Shown piece after piece: positions 1-7,749 of a stretch of DNA of 64,000 nt; position 1 is the first letter of the stretch; every line of letters starts with the position of its first letter. The stretch is from an uncultured Burkholderiaceae bacterium (GTDB taxonomy: Bacteria; Pseudomonadota; Gammaproteobacteria; Burkholderiales; Burkholderiaceae_B). The notes under the pieces were generated by a model, which did not search any database, had not been told where the DNA came from, and saw nothing but the letters and a program-made list of their open reading frames with translations. The position numbers and the translations under genes are program-made. The stretch spans positions 33,620-97,619 of the forward strand of contig CAKSZL010000009.1 of assembly GCA_934525625.1 (NCBI GenBank), written 5' to 3'.

Positions 1-499
1 AGATCAGCGCGGGCTGGAAGCGCTGCGCCAGCTCACGCACTTTGCCGCAAGCCTGGGACATCAGGCTGTAGGCCGGCGACACCGGCATCACAGGGATGCC
101 GATCTGCATCGCCGCCAGTTGCAGCAGCGCGTGATGAATGCTGTTTTCGCTGAGAATCATCAGCGGGCGGCGGCCGTCCAGGCCGAGGTTCAGCAGCCAT
201 TGCGACAGCGCATCGGCTTGCCGGCGCGCCTGGCCGTAGCTCAGGCGGCGCCAAAGCCGGGCGGCATCGCGTTCGGCCAGGAAAGTGTGCTCGGGGCGCT
301 CCCGGGCGTGGCGGCGCAGGTAATCGCCCAACTGCCGCACGGGCAGCGGGCCCAGCGGCAGGCGGTTGCTCAGTACGATACTGCCGTCCGCACGGGTTTG
401 CGTAGCGATGTCCACCGGCGCGAAGCCGGGATCGAGGAAGGGGGCGTCGGGCCGGGCCGGCGTCTGCCCGCTTTGCGCGGAAAGGTTCTGGCGCTTCAT
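1..499 (-). CDS. feruloyl-CoA synthetase-like AMP-binding ligase, 3' end cut by window
   Basis: Partial gene: the ATG lies at 499 and the frame stays open to the window edge, giving about 166 N-terminal residues. They contain the LSNRLPLGP and ERPEHTFLAER segments and the FENS-like ILSENSIHHALLQLA stretch typical of the feruloyl/coumaroyl-CoA synthetase branch of the adenylate-forming superfamily. It aligns by eye along its whole length with the complete ligase at 22628-24409. Such enzymes activate aromatic carboxylates to CoA thioesters with ATP. It is the last visible gene of the minus-strand catabolic operon, 46 bases after the MDR oxidoreductase. The adenylation motif and catalytic lysine would lie outside the window, so activity cannot be judged. 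Substrate is unknown. Confidence 0.8.
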   Translation of the reverse strand, partial: MKRQNLSAQSGQTPARPDAPFLDPGFAPVDIATQTRADGSIVLSNRLPLGPLPVRQLGDYLRRHARERPEHTFLAERDAARLWRRLSYGQARRQADALSQWLLNLGLDGRRPLMILSENSIHHALLQLAAMQIGIPVMPVSPAYSLMSQACGKVRELAQRFQPALI

Positions 500-545
500 G
501 TTCTGGTCTCGCAGCAGGGTCGTTGTCGCGTCATGGCGCTCGGGG

Positions 546-1553
546 CTAGGCGGGGGTGCGGCGCATGTCCAGCACGATCTTGGAGCCGCTGGCCGCTTGC
601 GTATAGCGCGACCAGATGGCGGCGAAATCCGAGATCGGGCAATGGCTGACCGCCAAGGGCGTCAATACGCCCTCGGCCATCAATTCGAGCATGGCGGCCA
701 GTTGGCGCGTGAACTCGGGCTCTTGCCGTATCAGCAGGCCGCCGCAATACACGCCCACCAGGCTGGCGCCCTTGAGCAGCAGCAGGTTGGCGGGAATGCT
801 GGGAATGTCGCCTGCGGCGAAGCCGATGACCAGCAGGCGGCCGCGCCAGCCGAGGCTGCGTACGCCGGCCTCGGTAAAGGAGCCGCCCACGGGGTCGACG
901 ACCACGTCCGCGCCCGCCGGGCCCAGCGCTTGGCGCAGGGCGGCTTTCAGCGTGTCCCGCGTGGCGCGGACGTCGGCTATGCCCTTGCCGCGGATGACTA
1001 GGCCGTCGCCGTCCCGGCTCAGCGTGTATACGCGGGCGCCGGCATGCTCGGCGATCTGCCGGCAGGCCTTGCCCACCGCGCCGTTGGCGCCCAGGATCAG
1101 CACGCTTTCGCCCGCGCGCAGCGCGGCGCGGTCGATCAGGCCGTGATAGGCCGTCAGATGCGAGTTGACCGAGGCGATGGCCTGGTCCAGCGGCACGGCA
1201 TCCGGCACTTTGACCAGGCGCCTGGCCGGCGCCTTGAGTTGTGCGGCCCAAGCGCCTGCGACGCCGCTGGAAATGACGCGGTCGCCCGCCGCCAGCCCCT
1301 GTACGTTCGCGCCGGTGCGCAAGACGATGCCGGCGGCGTCCAGCCCCGGCACGAAGGGCGGGGCCGGCTTGTCCTGATACTTGCCTTGCACCAGCAGATA
1401 GTCGGTGAAGTTGAAGGCGGCGTACGCCACTTGCATCAGGACTTCGTCCGGGCCCGGGGCTTGCGTGGCGGCTTGCTCGTCCAGCCGGATGTCGGGCGGG
1501 TTGCCGTAGGCATGGCACACATAGGCCGGGTGCTGAAAGGTAGGGGCGGGCAT
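546..1553 (-). CDS. MDR-family NADPH:quinone oxidoreductase-like protein
   Basis: About 335 residues of the medium-chain dehydrogenase/reductase superfamily, quinone-oxidoreductase type. Visible are the N-terminal GroES-like half (PGPDEVLMQV, FNFTDYLLVQGKY, FVPGLDAAGIV) and the Rossmann nucleotide-binding half with the glycine-rich stretch VLILGANGAVGKACRQIA. The structural zinc cysteine cluster is absent, as in quinone reductases and enoyl reductases. I start at the ATG at 1553, which has a GGAG eight bases upstream; an upstream start at 1577 would overlap the preceding gene. It lies 5 bases after the binding-protein gene in the same operon. It may reduce a quinone or enone/enoyl intermediate of the pathway; the substrate is not evident. 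Confidence 0.82.
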   Translation of the reverse strand: MPAPTFQHPAYVCHAYGNPPDIRLDEQAATQAPGPDEVLMQVAYAAFNFTDYLLVQGKYQDKPAPPFVPGLDAAGIVLRTGANVQGLAAGDRVISSGVAGAWAAQLKAPARRLVKVPDAVPLDQAIASVNSHLTAYHGLIDRAALRAGESVLILGANGAVGKACRQIAEHAGARVYTLSRDGDGLVIRGKGIADVRATRDTLKAALRQALGPAGADVVVDPVGGSFTEAGVRSLGWRGRLLVIGFAAGDIPSIPANLLLLKGASLVGVYCGGLLIRQEPEFTRQLAAMLELMAEGVLTPLAVSHCPISDFAAIWSRYTQAASGSKIVLDMRRTPA

Positions 1554-1558
1554 GCCGT

Positions 1559-2704
1559 TCACTCCACGCGCGACCAACTGCCGTGCTTGACGGTCAGCAG
1601 CTCGACGCCGCGCTCGTCGAAGCCGCTATGGTCTTCGGGCGTCATGTTGTAGACGCCTTGCGTGCCGGGCATTTCCTTGATTTTCTCCAGCGCGTCGCGC
1701 AGCGCCAGGCGGAAGGCCTCGGTGCCGGGTTTGCCGTGCTTGATGGCTTCGGGAATGGCGCGTTCCAGCAGCAGGCCCGCATCGTAGGCGTTGCCGCCGA
1801 AAGTGGCGGGTTCGCTGCCGTGCAGTTGCTTGTAGCCGTCGATGTAGCGGCGCGCCACGGGTTTGGCGGGGTTGCTATCGGGGATCTCGTCCATGACCAG
1901 CATCAGGCTGCCGCCCAGGATGGTGCCTTCGACCTTGGCGCCGCCCAGCTTGAGGAACTCGTTTAGCGCGGCGCCGTGCGTCTGGTAGATCGTGCCGGGA
2001 TACTTCATGTCGTGCAGCGTGGCCTGCGGCAGCACGGCGGGGCCGCCGGGCGCGGCGACCAGCACCGCGTCGGGCTTGGCGCTGAGGATGCGCAGCGCCT
2101 GGCCGGTGACGGACGTGTCGGGACGCTTGAAGCGCTCGTTGGCGATGATCTGGATGCCGGTGCCGGCCAGGTGCTCGGTCATGACCTGGTGCCAGGTTTC
2201 GCCATAGGTGTCGCCGGTGCCGATGAAGCCCAGCGTTTTGACGCCCGACGCCTGCATGTGCTTGATGAGCTTGTCAGCGACCAGGCCGTCGTTCTGCGTG
2301 GTCTTGAAGACCCAGCGGCGCTTGTCGTCCATGGGCAGCACGATGGCGGTGGTGCCGACCGGGGCCAGCATGGGCAGCTTGGCCTCGTCCAGGAAGCTCA
2401 GCGCGGCCATGGCGTTGGGCGAGCTGCTGGGGCCGATCAGGGCGTCGATGTTCTGCTCGCTGATCAACCGCTTCAGGATGGTGACGGTGGCGTTCGGGTC
2501 GCTGGCGTCGTCGAAGGGCAGGTACTCCACCGTGACGTCGCCGATGCGCGTGGGCAGCAGCGGCACGGTATTGCGTTGGGGAATGCCGATCAGCGAGACC
2601 GGCCCCGTGGACGAGGCGATGAAGCCGATCTTGACCTGGGCCTGGGCCGCGGTGCCGAGCAGCAGACCAGCGCAAAGCGTGGTCATCAACTTGCGTAGTG
2701 TCAT
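1559..2704 (-). CDS. ABC-type branched-chain/aromatic solute-binding protein (periplasmic binding protein type 1)
   Basis: 381 residues with a clear Sec signal peptide (cleavage after AQA near residue 22) followed by the type 1 periplasmic-binding fold of the LivJ/LivK family: KIGFIASSTGP at the mature N-terminus and ALIGPSSSPNAMAAL in the first domain. It is an orphan, with no permease or ATPase gene nearby. Operon context with a feruloyl-CoA-synthetase-like ligase suggests an aromatic acid as ligand, as for the coumarate-binding CouP type of the family, but this is inference. It resembles the binding protein at 24546-25676 (shared IP.rN...LP.R...v.Y...DDASD pattern), which also sits beside a ligase of the same family. 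It could borrow a shared LivHMGF translocator. Confidence 0.87.
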   Translation of the reverse strand: MTLRKLMTTLCAGLLLGTAAQAQVKIGFIASSTGPVSLIGIPQRNTVPLLPTRIGDVTVEYLPFDDASDPNATVTILKRLISEQNIDALIGPSSSPNAMAALSFLDEAKLPMLAPVGTTAIVLPMDDKRRWVFKTTQNDGLVADKLIKHMQASGVKTLGFIGTGDTYGETWHQVMTEHLAGTGIQIIANERFKRPDTSVTGQALRILSAKPDAVLVAAPGGPAVLPQATLHDMKYPGTIYQTHGAALNEFLKLGGAKVEGTILGGSLMLVMDEIPDSNPAKPVARRYIDGYKQLHGSEPATFGGNAYDAGLLLERAIPEAIKHGKPGTEAFRLALRDALEKIKEMPGTQGVYNMTPEDHSGFDERGVELLTVKHGSWSRVE

Positions 2705-2782
2705 GGTTTGTCTCCGTGGTATTGGTGTTTCTTTGGTTATGCCGCCGGCGGGCCGGCGGGTCTTGAGGGAAAACGGATGGGG

Positions 2783-3301
2783 TCAGGCGTTGGTGCAAGA
2801 CGGCTGCGCCGCGTGCGCGGTGGTGTAGGCGCCGCGCCAGTACACCAGCGGCGGCCCGTCCTGGTGGGCGAAGCCGTCCACGGCGCCCAGCACGATGTCG
2901 TGGTCGCCGGCCGCCACGAAGCTGTGCACGCTGCATTCGAAGGTGGCCAGCGTGCCGTCCAGAATGGGTAGGCCGTGGCTGGAGCGCTGAAAGCCCACGT
3001 CGTGGAAGCGCAGCTCGTTCGGGCCCGTCATGCGCTGAGCCACGGCAAGCTGGTCGCGCGCCAGGATGTTGACGACGAACCGCCCGGCCTGCTGGATGAC
3101 GGCGCGGGCGCGCGAACCGCGTATGACGTTCCAACTGATCATGGGCGGCGCCATCGAGACGCTGGCGAAGGAATTGATCGTCAGGCCGTAGGGCGCGCCT
3201 TGCTCGTCCAGGGAGGTGATGACCGCGATGCCGGTGGCGAAGCGGCCGAAGGCATGGCGCAGTTCGGGTTTATGCGGCGCGGCGTGGGTGGGAGTGGTCA
3301 T
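2783..3301 (-). CDS. flavin reductase family protein (two-component monooxygenase reductase)
   Basis: About 172 residues of the flavin-reductase-like (FMN-binding split barrel) family. Motifs are FATGIAVITS at the N-terminus, the LTINSFASVSMAPPMISWNV segment that binds flavin, and FVVNILARDQ. These proteins use NAD(P)H to supply reduced FMN or FAD to a partner monooxygenase. The preferred ATG is at 3301; a TTG at 3328 would add nine residues, and neither has a strong Shine-Dalgarno. It follows the ACAD-fold gene by 41 bases in the same operon. The pairing suggests the reductase and oxygenase halves of a two-component flavin monooxygenase. An oxygenase-independent flavin or iron reductase is the alternative. 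Confidence 0.85.
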   Translation of the reverse strand: MTTPTHAAPHKPELRHAFGRFATGIAVITSLDEQGAPYGLTINSFASVSMAPPMISWNVIRGSRARAVIQQAGRFVVNILARDQLAVAQRMTGPNELRFHDVGFQRSSHGLPILDGTLATFECSVHSFVAAGDHDIVLGAVDGFAHQDGPPLVYWRGAYTTAHAAQPSCTNA

Positions 3302-3342
3302 GGCGTCACCGTGAGGGCGGAAGGTCAATGGGGTTCAACGGT

Positions 3343-4602
3343 TCAATCGTCGGTTTCGTTTTCTTTGTAGAGCAGGCCGCGGCCCAGGCGATCCATGCAG
3401 ATCTCGGAGGTCCAGGGCAGCATCAGGGCGCCGCAGCGGCTGTCGCGGTACAGGCGTTCGAGCGGGAAGGACTTGAGCATGGCCTGGCCGCCGCAAATGC
3501 GCACCGCGTCCGAGCAGATCTGGTTGCAGTACTCCATGATGGTGTACTGGCACGAGTACGCGCGCATGCGCTGCGACCAGCTCGGGTTGCGACGAAACTC
3601 CGACGTGACGCGGTGGAACAGGGCCCAGGCCTGCTGCAGCTTGATGTACATTTCGGCCACGCCGTACTGCTTGGTGGGATACATGCGGCGCTTGACGTTG
3701 ACGCCCTCGACCTCGCCGCGCAGGTACGCGATGGTGAAGTCGAAAGCGGCCTGGGCGACGCCGATGTAGCAGGGCGTCAAGGTCATGAACATGTGCGGAT
3801 ACTGGGAAGCGGCGCGGATATAGACGCCTTCGGGCATCAAGGCCGCCGTTTCGGGTACGTGCACGTCCTTGAACAGCAGCGTGCGCGAGACCGTGCCGCG
3901 CATGCCTAGCGGGTCCCAGTCGCCGACGATGGAAACGCCCGGGGCGTCGGCCGGCACGGCCAGGAACATGGTGTTCGCCAGCGTGGCGTCGGGCACGTCC
4001 TCGGTGCATAGCACGCCATAGTAGTCGGCCGAGCCCGACAGCGAGGCGAAGATCTTCTTGCCGTTCAGCACCCAGCCGTCGTCTACGCGCGCGGCGGTCG
4101 TGCCGAAGGCATGGCGGCCCGCTGCCGCGCCGCTGCCTTCCGAGAAGGGCTGGGAATAGATTTTGCCGGCCAGCATGTTGGCGTAGTGCAACGACCGATT
4201 GCGTTCATGGCTGGCCCGCTGCGCATCGCTCAGCTCCATGCCGTCTACCATGTCCGCCGTCCACAAGGCATTGGCGTTGTGCATATTGAAAGTGTTGGCC
4301 GTGTTGCCGCAGTAGTAGGCGATGCGCGAAGCCACCAGCGCATAGGTGCGGTAGTCGGCGCCCAGCCCGCCCAGGCGCTTGGGTACGCATAGCCCCAGGA
4401 AGCCCATTTCGCGTAGATCGTCGTAGTTCTCGCGCGGGAAGCTGGCCTCGCGGTCATGCCGGTAGGCGCGATCGGCCCAGCGCACGCCGTACTCGTCGAC
4501 CTTGGCGATCAGCGCCCGCTGCTCGTCCGTCAGCGCGGCGCCGTCGAAGAAGGTGTTGTGATCGGCGGATTCCGAATAGGTGTTCAAGTAACTGCTGTTC
4601 AT
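3343..4602 (-). CDS. acyl-CoA dehydrogenase-fold flavoprotein lacking the catalytic Glu, probable two-component monooxygenase
   Basis: 419 residues with the three-part ACAD architecture: helical N-domain (LREMGFLGLCVPKRLGGLG), beta domain with flavin-binding segment (SEGSGAAAG, GWVLNGKKIFASLSGSAD), and C-terminal helices with CGGQAMLKSFPLERLYRDSR. In acyl-CoA dehydrogenases the last motif continues to YEGTS, where Glu is the catalytic base. Here it reads LPWTSE, so that position is Pro396. Loss of this base is typical of ACAD-fold oxygenases (DszC, HpaH/C2-type hydroxylases, nitroalkane oxidase relatives) rather than dehydrogenases. The next gene is a flavin reductase, which fits a two-component hydroxylase. 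The ATG at 4602 overlaps the upstream hydrolase stop (ATGA), so the two genes are translationally coupled. The substrate is unknown. Confidence 0.78.
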   Translation of the reverse strand: MNSSYLNTYSESADHNTFFDGAALTDEQRALIAKVDEYGVRWADRAYRHDREASFPRENYDDLREMGFLGLCVPKRLGGLGADYRTYALVASRIAYYCGNTANTFNMHNANALWTADMVDGMELSDAQRASHERNRSLHYANMLAGKIYSQPFSEGSGAAAGRHAFGTTAARVDDGWVLNGKKIFASLSGSADYYGVLCTEDVPDATLANTMFLAVPADAPGVSIVGDWDPLGMRGTVSRTLLFKDVHVPETAALMPEGVYIRAASQYPHMFMTLTPCYIGVAQAAFDFTIAYLRGEVEGVNVKRRMYPTKQYGVAEMYIKLQQAWALFHRVTSEFRRNPSWSQRMRAYSCQYTIMEYCNQICSDAVRICGGQAMLKSFPLERLYRDSRCGALMLPWTSEICMDRLGRGLLYKENETDD

Positions 4603-5414
4603 AGGATGTCCTGTTGCAAAGTCGGGAAGGTGGATGCTGGCGCTTGCGCCAGAAAGTCCTCCAGGGTCTGGTTGAATGCGTCGCTGGCCTCCAGGTTGGC
4701 CATGTGCGCGGCGCCGGCGATGACGTGAAAACGGGCGCCGGGAATACGTTGGGCCAGCGCCTGCATGCCGCGCGGCGGCGCCTGGGTGTCGTGCTCGCCG
4801 GCCAGCAACAGCACGGGGGCGCGAATGTCGGCGGCTTGCGCCTTGCGGTCGAAGCGGGTCAGCAGATGCAAGTACTCGACGTAGCGGCCGCGCTGGATGC
4901 GGGAGGCGGAAAGCTCGGCCAGATGCCGCAGGCTGGGCGGCGTCGTGGGCGACATGAAATTCGCCAACAGCGTGGGCGCGGCGGCGGCAAAGCTTTCGTA
5001 TTGCTCCAGCGGCTCGATGCGCTGGCGGATGAAGCCTTGCGTCCATTGCGGGTCTTTGGCGCCGAAGGCTGCGCTGGTCGCGGACAGTGTCAGGGACTGA
5101 ACCCGCTGGGGATGACGGTGGTAGAACTCCTGCGCCACCATGCCGCCTATGGAGTGGCCCAGGATATGGGCGCGCGGGATCTCCAAAACATCCAGCATGG
5201 CGGCCAGCGCATCGGCCAGGGCCGGCCAGCCCAGTTCCGCCAGCGGGGGCGAATTGCCGTAGCCGGGCGCCGTCCAGGCGACGACCTGGCGTTGGGCGCT
5301 CAATGCATACAGCTGGGGCAGCCAGGCGTCGGCGGTGGAGCCCATGCCGTGCAGCAGCACCAGCGGAACGCCGCCGCGCCCACTGCTCAGCCAGCTAGGA
5401 ATAGGGCCGGGCAT
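4599..5414 (-). CDS. alpha/beta hydrolase
   Basis: 271 residues of the alpha/beta-hydrolase fold. LVLLHGMGSTADAW carries the oxyanion HG, GHSIGGMVAQEF is the nucleophile elbow (GxSxG, Ser about 100), LLLAGEHDTQAP holds the acidic residue and GAAHMANLE the catalytic His. No signal peptide is seen, so it is cytosolic. The ATG at 5414 shares bases with the stop of the NicX-like gene (TGATG), and its own stop overlaps the next start. In nicotinate clusters an alpha/beta hydrolase (NicD) removes formate from the NicX product. This protein could have an equivalent role on the ring-cleavage product, but its sequence is equally compatible with enol-lactonase or C-C hydrolase families. Confidence 0.85.
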   Translation of the reverse strand: MPGPIPSWLSSGRGGVPLVLLHGMGSTADAWLPQLYALSAQRQVVAWTAPGYGNSPPLAELGWPALADALAAMLDVLEIPRAHILGHSIGGMVAQEFYHRHPQRVQSLTLSATSAAFGAKDPQWTQGFIRQRIEPLEQYESFAAAAPTLLANFMSPTTPPSLRHLAELSASRIQRGRYVEYLHLLTRFDRKAQAADIRAPVLLLAGEHDTQAPPRGMQALAQRIPGARFHVIAGAAHMANLEASDAFNQTLEDFLAQAPASTFPTLQQDIL

Positions 5415-6448
5415 CAGAACACCTCGCACAGCATGCCGTCCTTGACCACCGTCAGGTCGTCGACGGCGATGGTGCAGCGGCGCATGGGCAAGTCGAAATG
5501 CCCCAGCGTATGGCGTCCGGCCACGTCGTTGGCGCCGGTGCTGTACAGGAAGTTGCCGGCAAAGGCGCGCAACTCGGTGCCGTTGGTGTCCGCTTTGTCG
5601 AACATCTGCAAGGCGTCCCAGCGGGCGGCCGGATTCATGCCCCAGCCCACGTGGCTGACGGCGTAGGCGTCGCGGTCGTTCCAGGCCGCCATGTAGCTGC
5701 GCATCAGCTCGGCGTCCAGGCCAGGGCCGTTGATGTCCACGACGTAGTCGTCCTCAATGCGCAGCGTAACGGGGCTTTCGAGATAGCGCTTGAAAGTCAG
5801 GTTGGCGTCGCCGACGTCCATGACCAGCGTGCCGTTGACGCTATGGGCGGCCGGAAAGGCCAGGCAGATGCCGCCCGGCCAATGCTGCACCAGCCCCGGC
5901 CGGTCGGCGCCGCCCCAGACGCCGCCGACCTTGGCGTGCTCCAGCGCAATGCGCAGGTCGGTGCCCGCGGCCGAGGTCACGTGCATCTGGCGGCCTTTGG
6001 CCAGGATGCGCACGGCGTTCTTCACCGGCGATTTCAAATCCTGGCTGGTGGTCAGGCGTTCCAGAATCTCCGGGTGTTCGTTGCTGATCATGATGACGCG
6101 CGCGCCCGATTGCAGCAGTTGGGGAAGTTCGGGCGAATGCAGCAAGCCTTCGACGGTCAGGTCCACGATCAGGCCTTCGCCGGACAAAGCCCGCATGACG
6201 GGCGGCATATGCTGGATGACGTGCGAGGCGCCGGTGGAGCGCACCGGCACCGGTGTGGTGACAGGCAGAGACGGAACGTTGATGCGCACCGGTATGGCGC
6301 CCATGCGCGCCAAGGCCAGTTCGGCCAGCGCGACGTTGATCGAGCGGCTATCGGTTTCCGTCAGGATGCGCACGGCTTCGCCGGACGTCACCTTGCACGC
6401 CTGGAAAATCGTTTCGAACGTGCGTATCCATCTTTCCTGTATGTGCAT
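5414..6448 (-). CDS. NicX-type 2,5-dihydroxypyridine 5,6-dioxygenase-like ring-cleavage enzyme
   Basis: 344 residues resembling NicX/Hpo, the Fe(II) extradiol-type dioxygenases with a leucyl-aminopeptidase-like fold that open 2,5-dihydroxypyridine. Shared landmarks are LLHSPE followed by a GARV.MI.NEHPEILERL segment, MHV.S.AGTD, a LVMDVGD strand, SHVGWGMNPAARW, and HFDLPMRRC near the end. His266, His317 and Asp319 fall at the spacing I recall for the family's iron ligands, so the metal site looks intact. ATG 6448 is preferred (AGGGG upstream); GTG 6466 is possible. It is the first gene of the operon. No nicAB or nicC is present, so the true substrate may be another hydroxylated N-heteroaromatic. 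Confidence 0.75.
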   Translation of the reverse strand: MHIQERWIRTFETIFQACKVTSGEAVRILTETDSRSINVALAELALARMGAIPVRINVPSLPVTTPVPVRSTGASHVIQHMPPVMRALSGEGLIVDLTVEGLLHSPELPQLLQSGARVIMISNEHPEILERLTTSQDLKSPVKNAVRILAKGRQMHVTSAAGTDLRIALEHAKVGGVWGGADRPGLVQHWPGGICLAFPAAHSVNGTLVMDVGDANLTFKRYLESPVTLRIEDDYVVDINGPGLDAELMRSYMAAWNDRDAYAVSHVGWGMNPAARWDALQMFDKADTNGTELRAFAGNFLYSTGANDVAGRHTLGHFDLPMRRCTIAVDDLTVVKDGMLCEVF

Positions 6449-6754
6449 CGTGCGGCCCCTGAGCACCGGCGCTTTTCATGCCGGTCGTAATTAATAAACC
6501 AATGAGTCGAATAATAGATTTTATTGAACCCGCTGGTCAATTAATTTCGAATGAGTGTTGCGTAGGGGTTTTCCCAGGTATAAATGCTGTGGTTACAGTA
6601 AGATATAACTGTTGGAAGGAGACGGCTTCTATTTTTAATAGACTTATCAGTCTATTAATTTAGGTGTGGCATGGCGGCGGGTGAGTCGGCGGGCGGGGCG
6701 CCGCGGCTGTGAACCCATACGTGATTGGTACGGTTCGTGGATGACCGCCGGCGC
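6449..6754. other. AT-rich intergenic region, likely promoter of the minus-strand catabolic operon
   Basis: No gene is supported. The stretch 6480-6665 is strikingly AT-rich against its GC-rich surroundings and contains a perfect 24-bp dyad. It separates the LysR gene, transcribed toward it, from the NicX-like operon, transcribed away from it. Confidence 0.6.
6635..6658. promoter_or_regulatory. perfect 10-4-10 inverted repeat
   Basis: TTAATAGACT, then TATC, then the exact reverse complement AGTCTATTAA. It lies about 190 bases upstream of the NicX-like start and just past the LysR gene end. There is no U-tract on the minus side, so it is a poor intrinsic terminator for lysR. An operator is the favoured reading, a weak plus-strand terminator the alternative. 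Confidence 0.5.
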
Positions 6755-7660
6755 TCAGTCGTCCAGAAACAGCGAGGCGATCAGGTTGCGCATCCAGATA
6801 TGGCCGGGATCCTTCTGCATGCGTTCATGCCAGTGTAGCCGCACCTGGTAGCCAGGCATGGCCACGGGCAGCGGCAAGACGCGTGCGTGGGATTGTTCGC
6901 CAAGTATGCGGGCGGCGCGGCTGGGCAGGGTGGCCACCAGGTCGGTGCTGCCGATGACGGTGGCCAGCCCGAGAAAGTTCGGGATCTGCACGCCGATTTT
7001 GCGGATGATGCCTTGCTGGCGCAGCTTGTTTTCGATGATGAGGTGGGCGGTGCCCGAAGTCTTGACGATGACGTGCTGTTCGTCGTGGTAGGCGTCCACC
7101 GTCAGCGTGCCGGAAATGCGCGGATGCCCTTGGCGTACCAGGCACGAAAAGCTTTCTTCGAAAATGGAACGCTGGATGAAGCGGCCTTCCATGTCGGGCA
7201 GGAAACCCATGGCGATGTCCAGCGAGCCATGCTGCAGCTGGTTGACGGTGGTTTCGTCTATGGTGCTGATGTCGATGTTCACGAAGGGCGCGGCGGTGCG
7301 CACGGTGTTCAGCAGTTTGGGCAGCACGACGATCTGGCCGACGTCGGTCATGGCGATGCGAAAGATACGCAGCTCCCGCTCGGGGTCGAAGGTGGGGCGG
7401 TAGGCCAGCGTGGCTTCCAGCGAGGCGATGGCGTTCAAGGCCAACTGCGACAACTGGTCGGCGGCGGGCGTGGGCATCATTTCGCCGCCTATGCGCACGA
7501 ACAGCGGATCGCCGAAATGCTGCCTGAGCTTGCCCAGCGCAAGGCTGACGGCGGGCTGCGTCAGGCCGAGCTGATCGGCCACGCGCGACAGATTGCGATG
7601 ACGGTAGATCAGCTCGAATAGCTGAAGCAGGCGCAAGTCGACGTTATCCAGTCTTGCCAT
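6755..7660 (-). CDS. LysR-family transcriptional regulator (NahR/NodD-like)
   Basis: 301 residues. The N-terminal winged HTH is clear (LRLLQLFELIYRHRNLSRVA, LTQPAVSLALGKLRQHFGDPLF), followed by a LysR substrate-binding domain starting near residue 90. The DPLFVR-GGEMMPTPAA sequence and effector domain resemble the NahR/NodD/LinR branch, which commonly controls aromatic degradation. It is divergent from the gentisate operon, with 89 bases between starts, and lies downstream of the promoter of the NicX-like operon, so it is placed to regulate either or both. A T-N11-A box lies in the divergent region. The effector is probably an aromatic acid, which is inference from family and context. Confidence 0.9.
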   Translation of the reverse strand: MARLDNVDLRLLQLFELIYRHRNLSRVADQLGLTQPAVSLALGKLRQHFGDPLFVRIGGEMMPTPAADQLSQLALNAIASLEATLAYRPTFDPERELRIFRIAMTDVGQIVVLPKLLNTVRTAAPFVNIDISTIDETTVNQLQHGSLDIAMGFLPDMEGRFIQRSIFEESFSCLVRQGHPRISGTLTVDAYHDEQHVIVKTSGTAHLIIENKLRQQGIIRKIGVQIPNFLGLATVIGSTDLVATLPSRAARILGEQSHARVLPLPVAMPGYQVRLHWHERMQKDPGHIWMRNLIASLFLDD

Positions 7661-7669
7661 TAGTTATAT

Positions 7670-7684
7670 TTATGATTTCAATAA
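7670..7684. promoter_or_regulatory. candidate LysR box (TTAT-N7-ATAA)
   Basis: Palindromic TTATGATTTCAATAA containing a T-N11-A core, between the divergent LysR gene and the gentisate operon, 10 bases upstream of the lysR start. This is the classical position for an autoregulatory and activating site. The surrounding region is AT-rich, so a chance match cannot be excluded. Confidence 0.45.
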
Positions 7685-7749
7685 TTTCCATTATATAGAC
7701 TTAGATTGCTGGCCGCCTGACAATGCAGTCGTCACAGGAGGCGCAAGCA

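Noticed and set aside
2708..2971. plus-strand frames opposite the flavin reductase and binding-protein genes
   Set aside because: They are reverse-strand shadows of GC-rich genes, with Arg/Gly/His-biased composition and no domains.
6478..6663. 61-codon frame in the AT-rich region upstream of the NicX-like gene
   Set aside because: The region is AT-rich noncoding DNA with a dyad; the frame has no ribosome site and low-complexity content.
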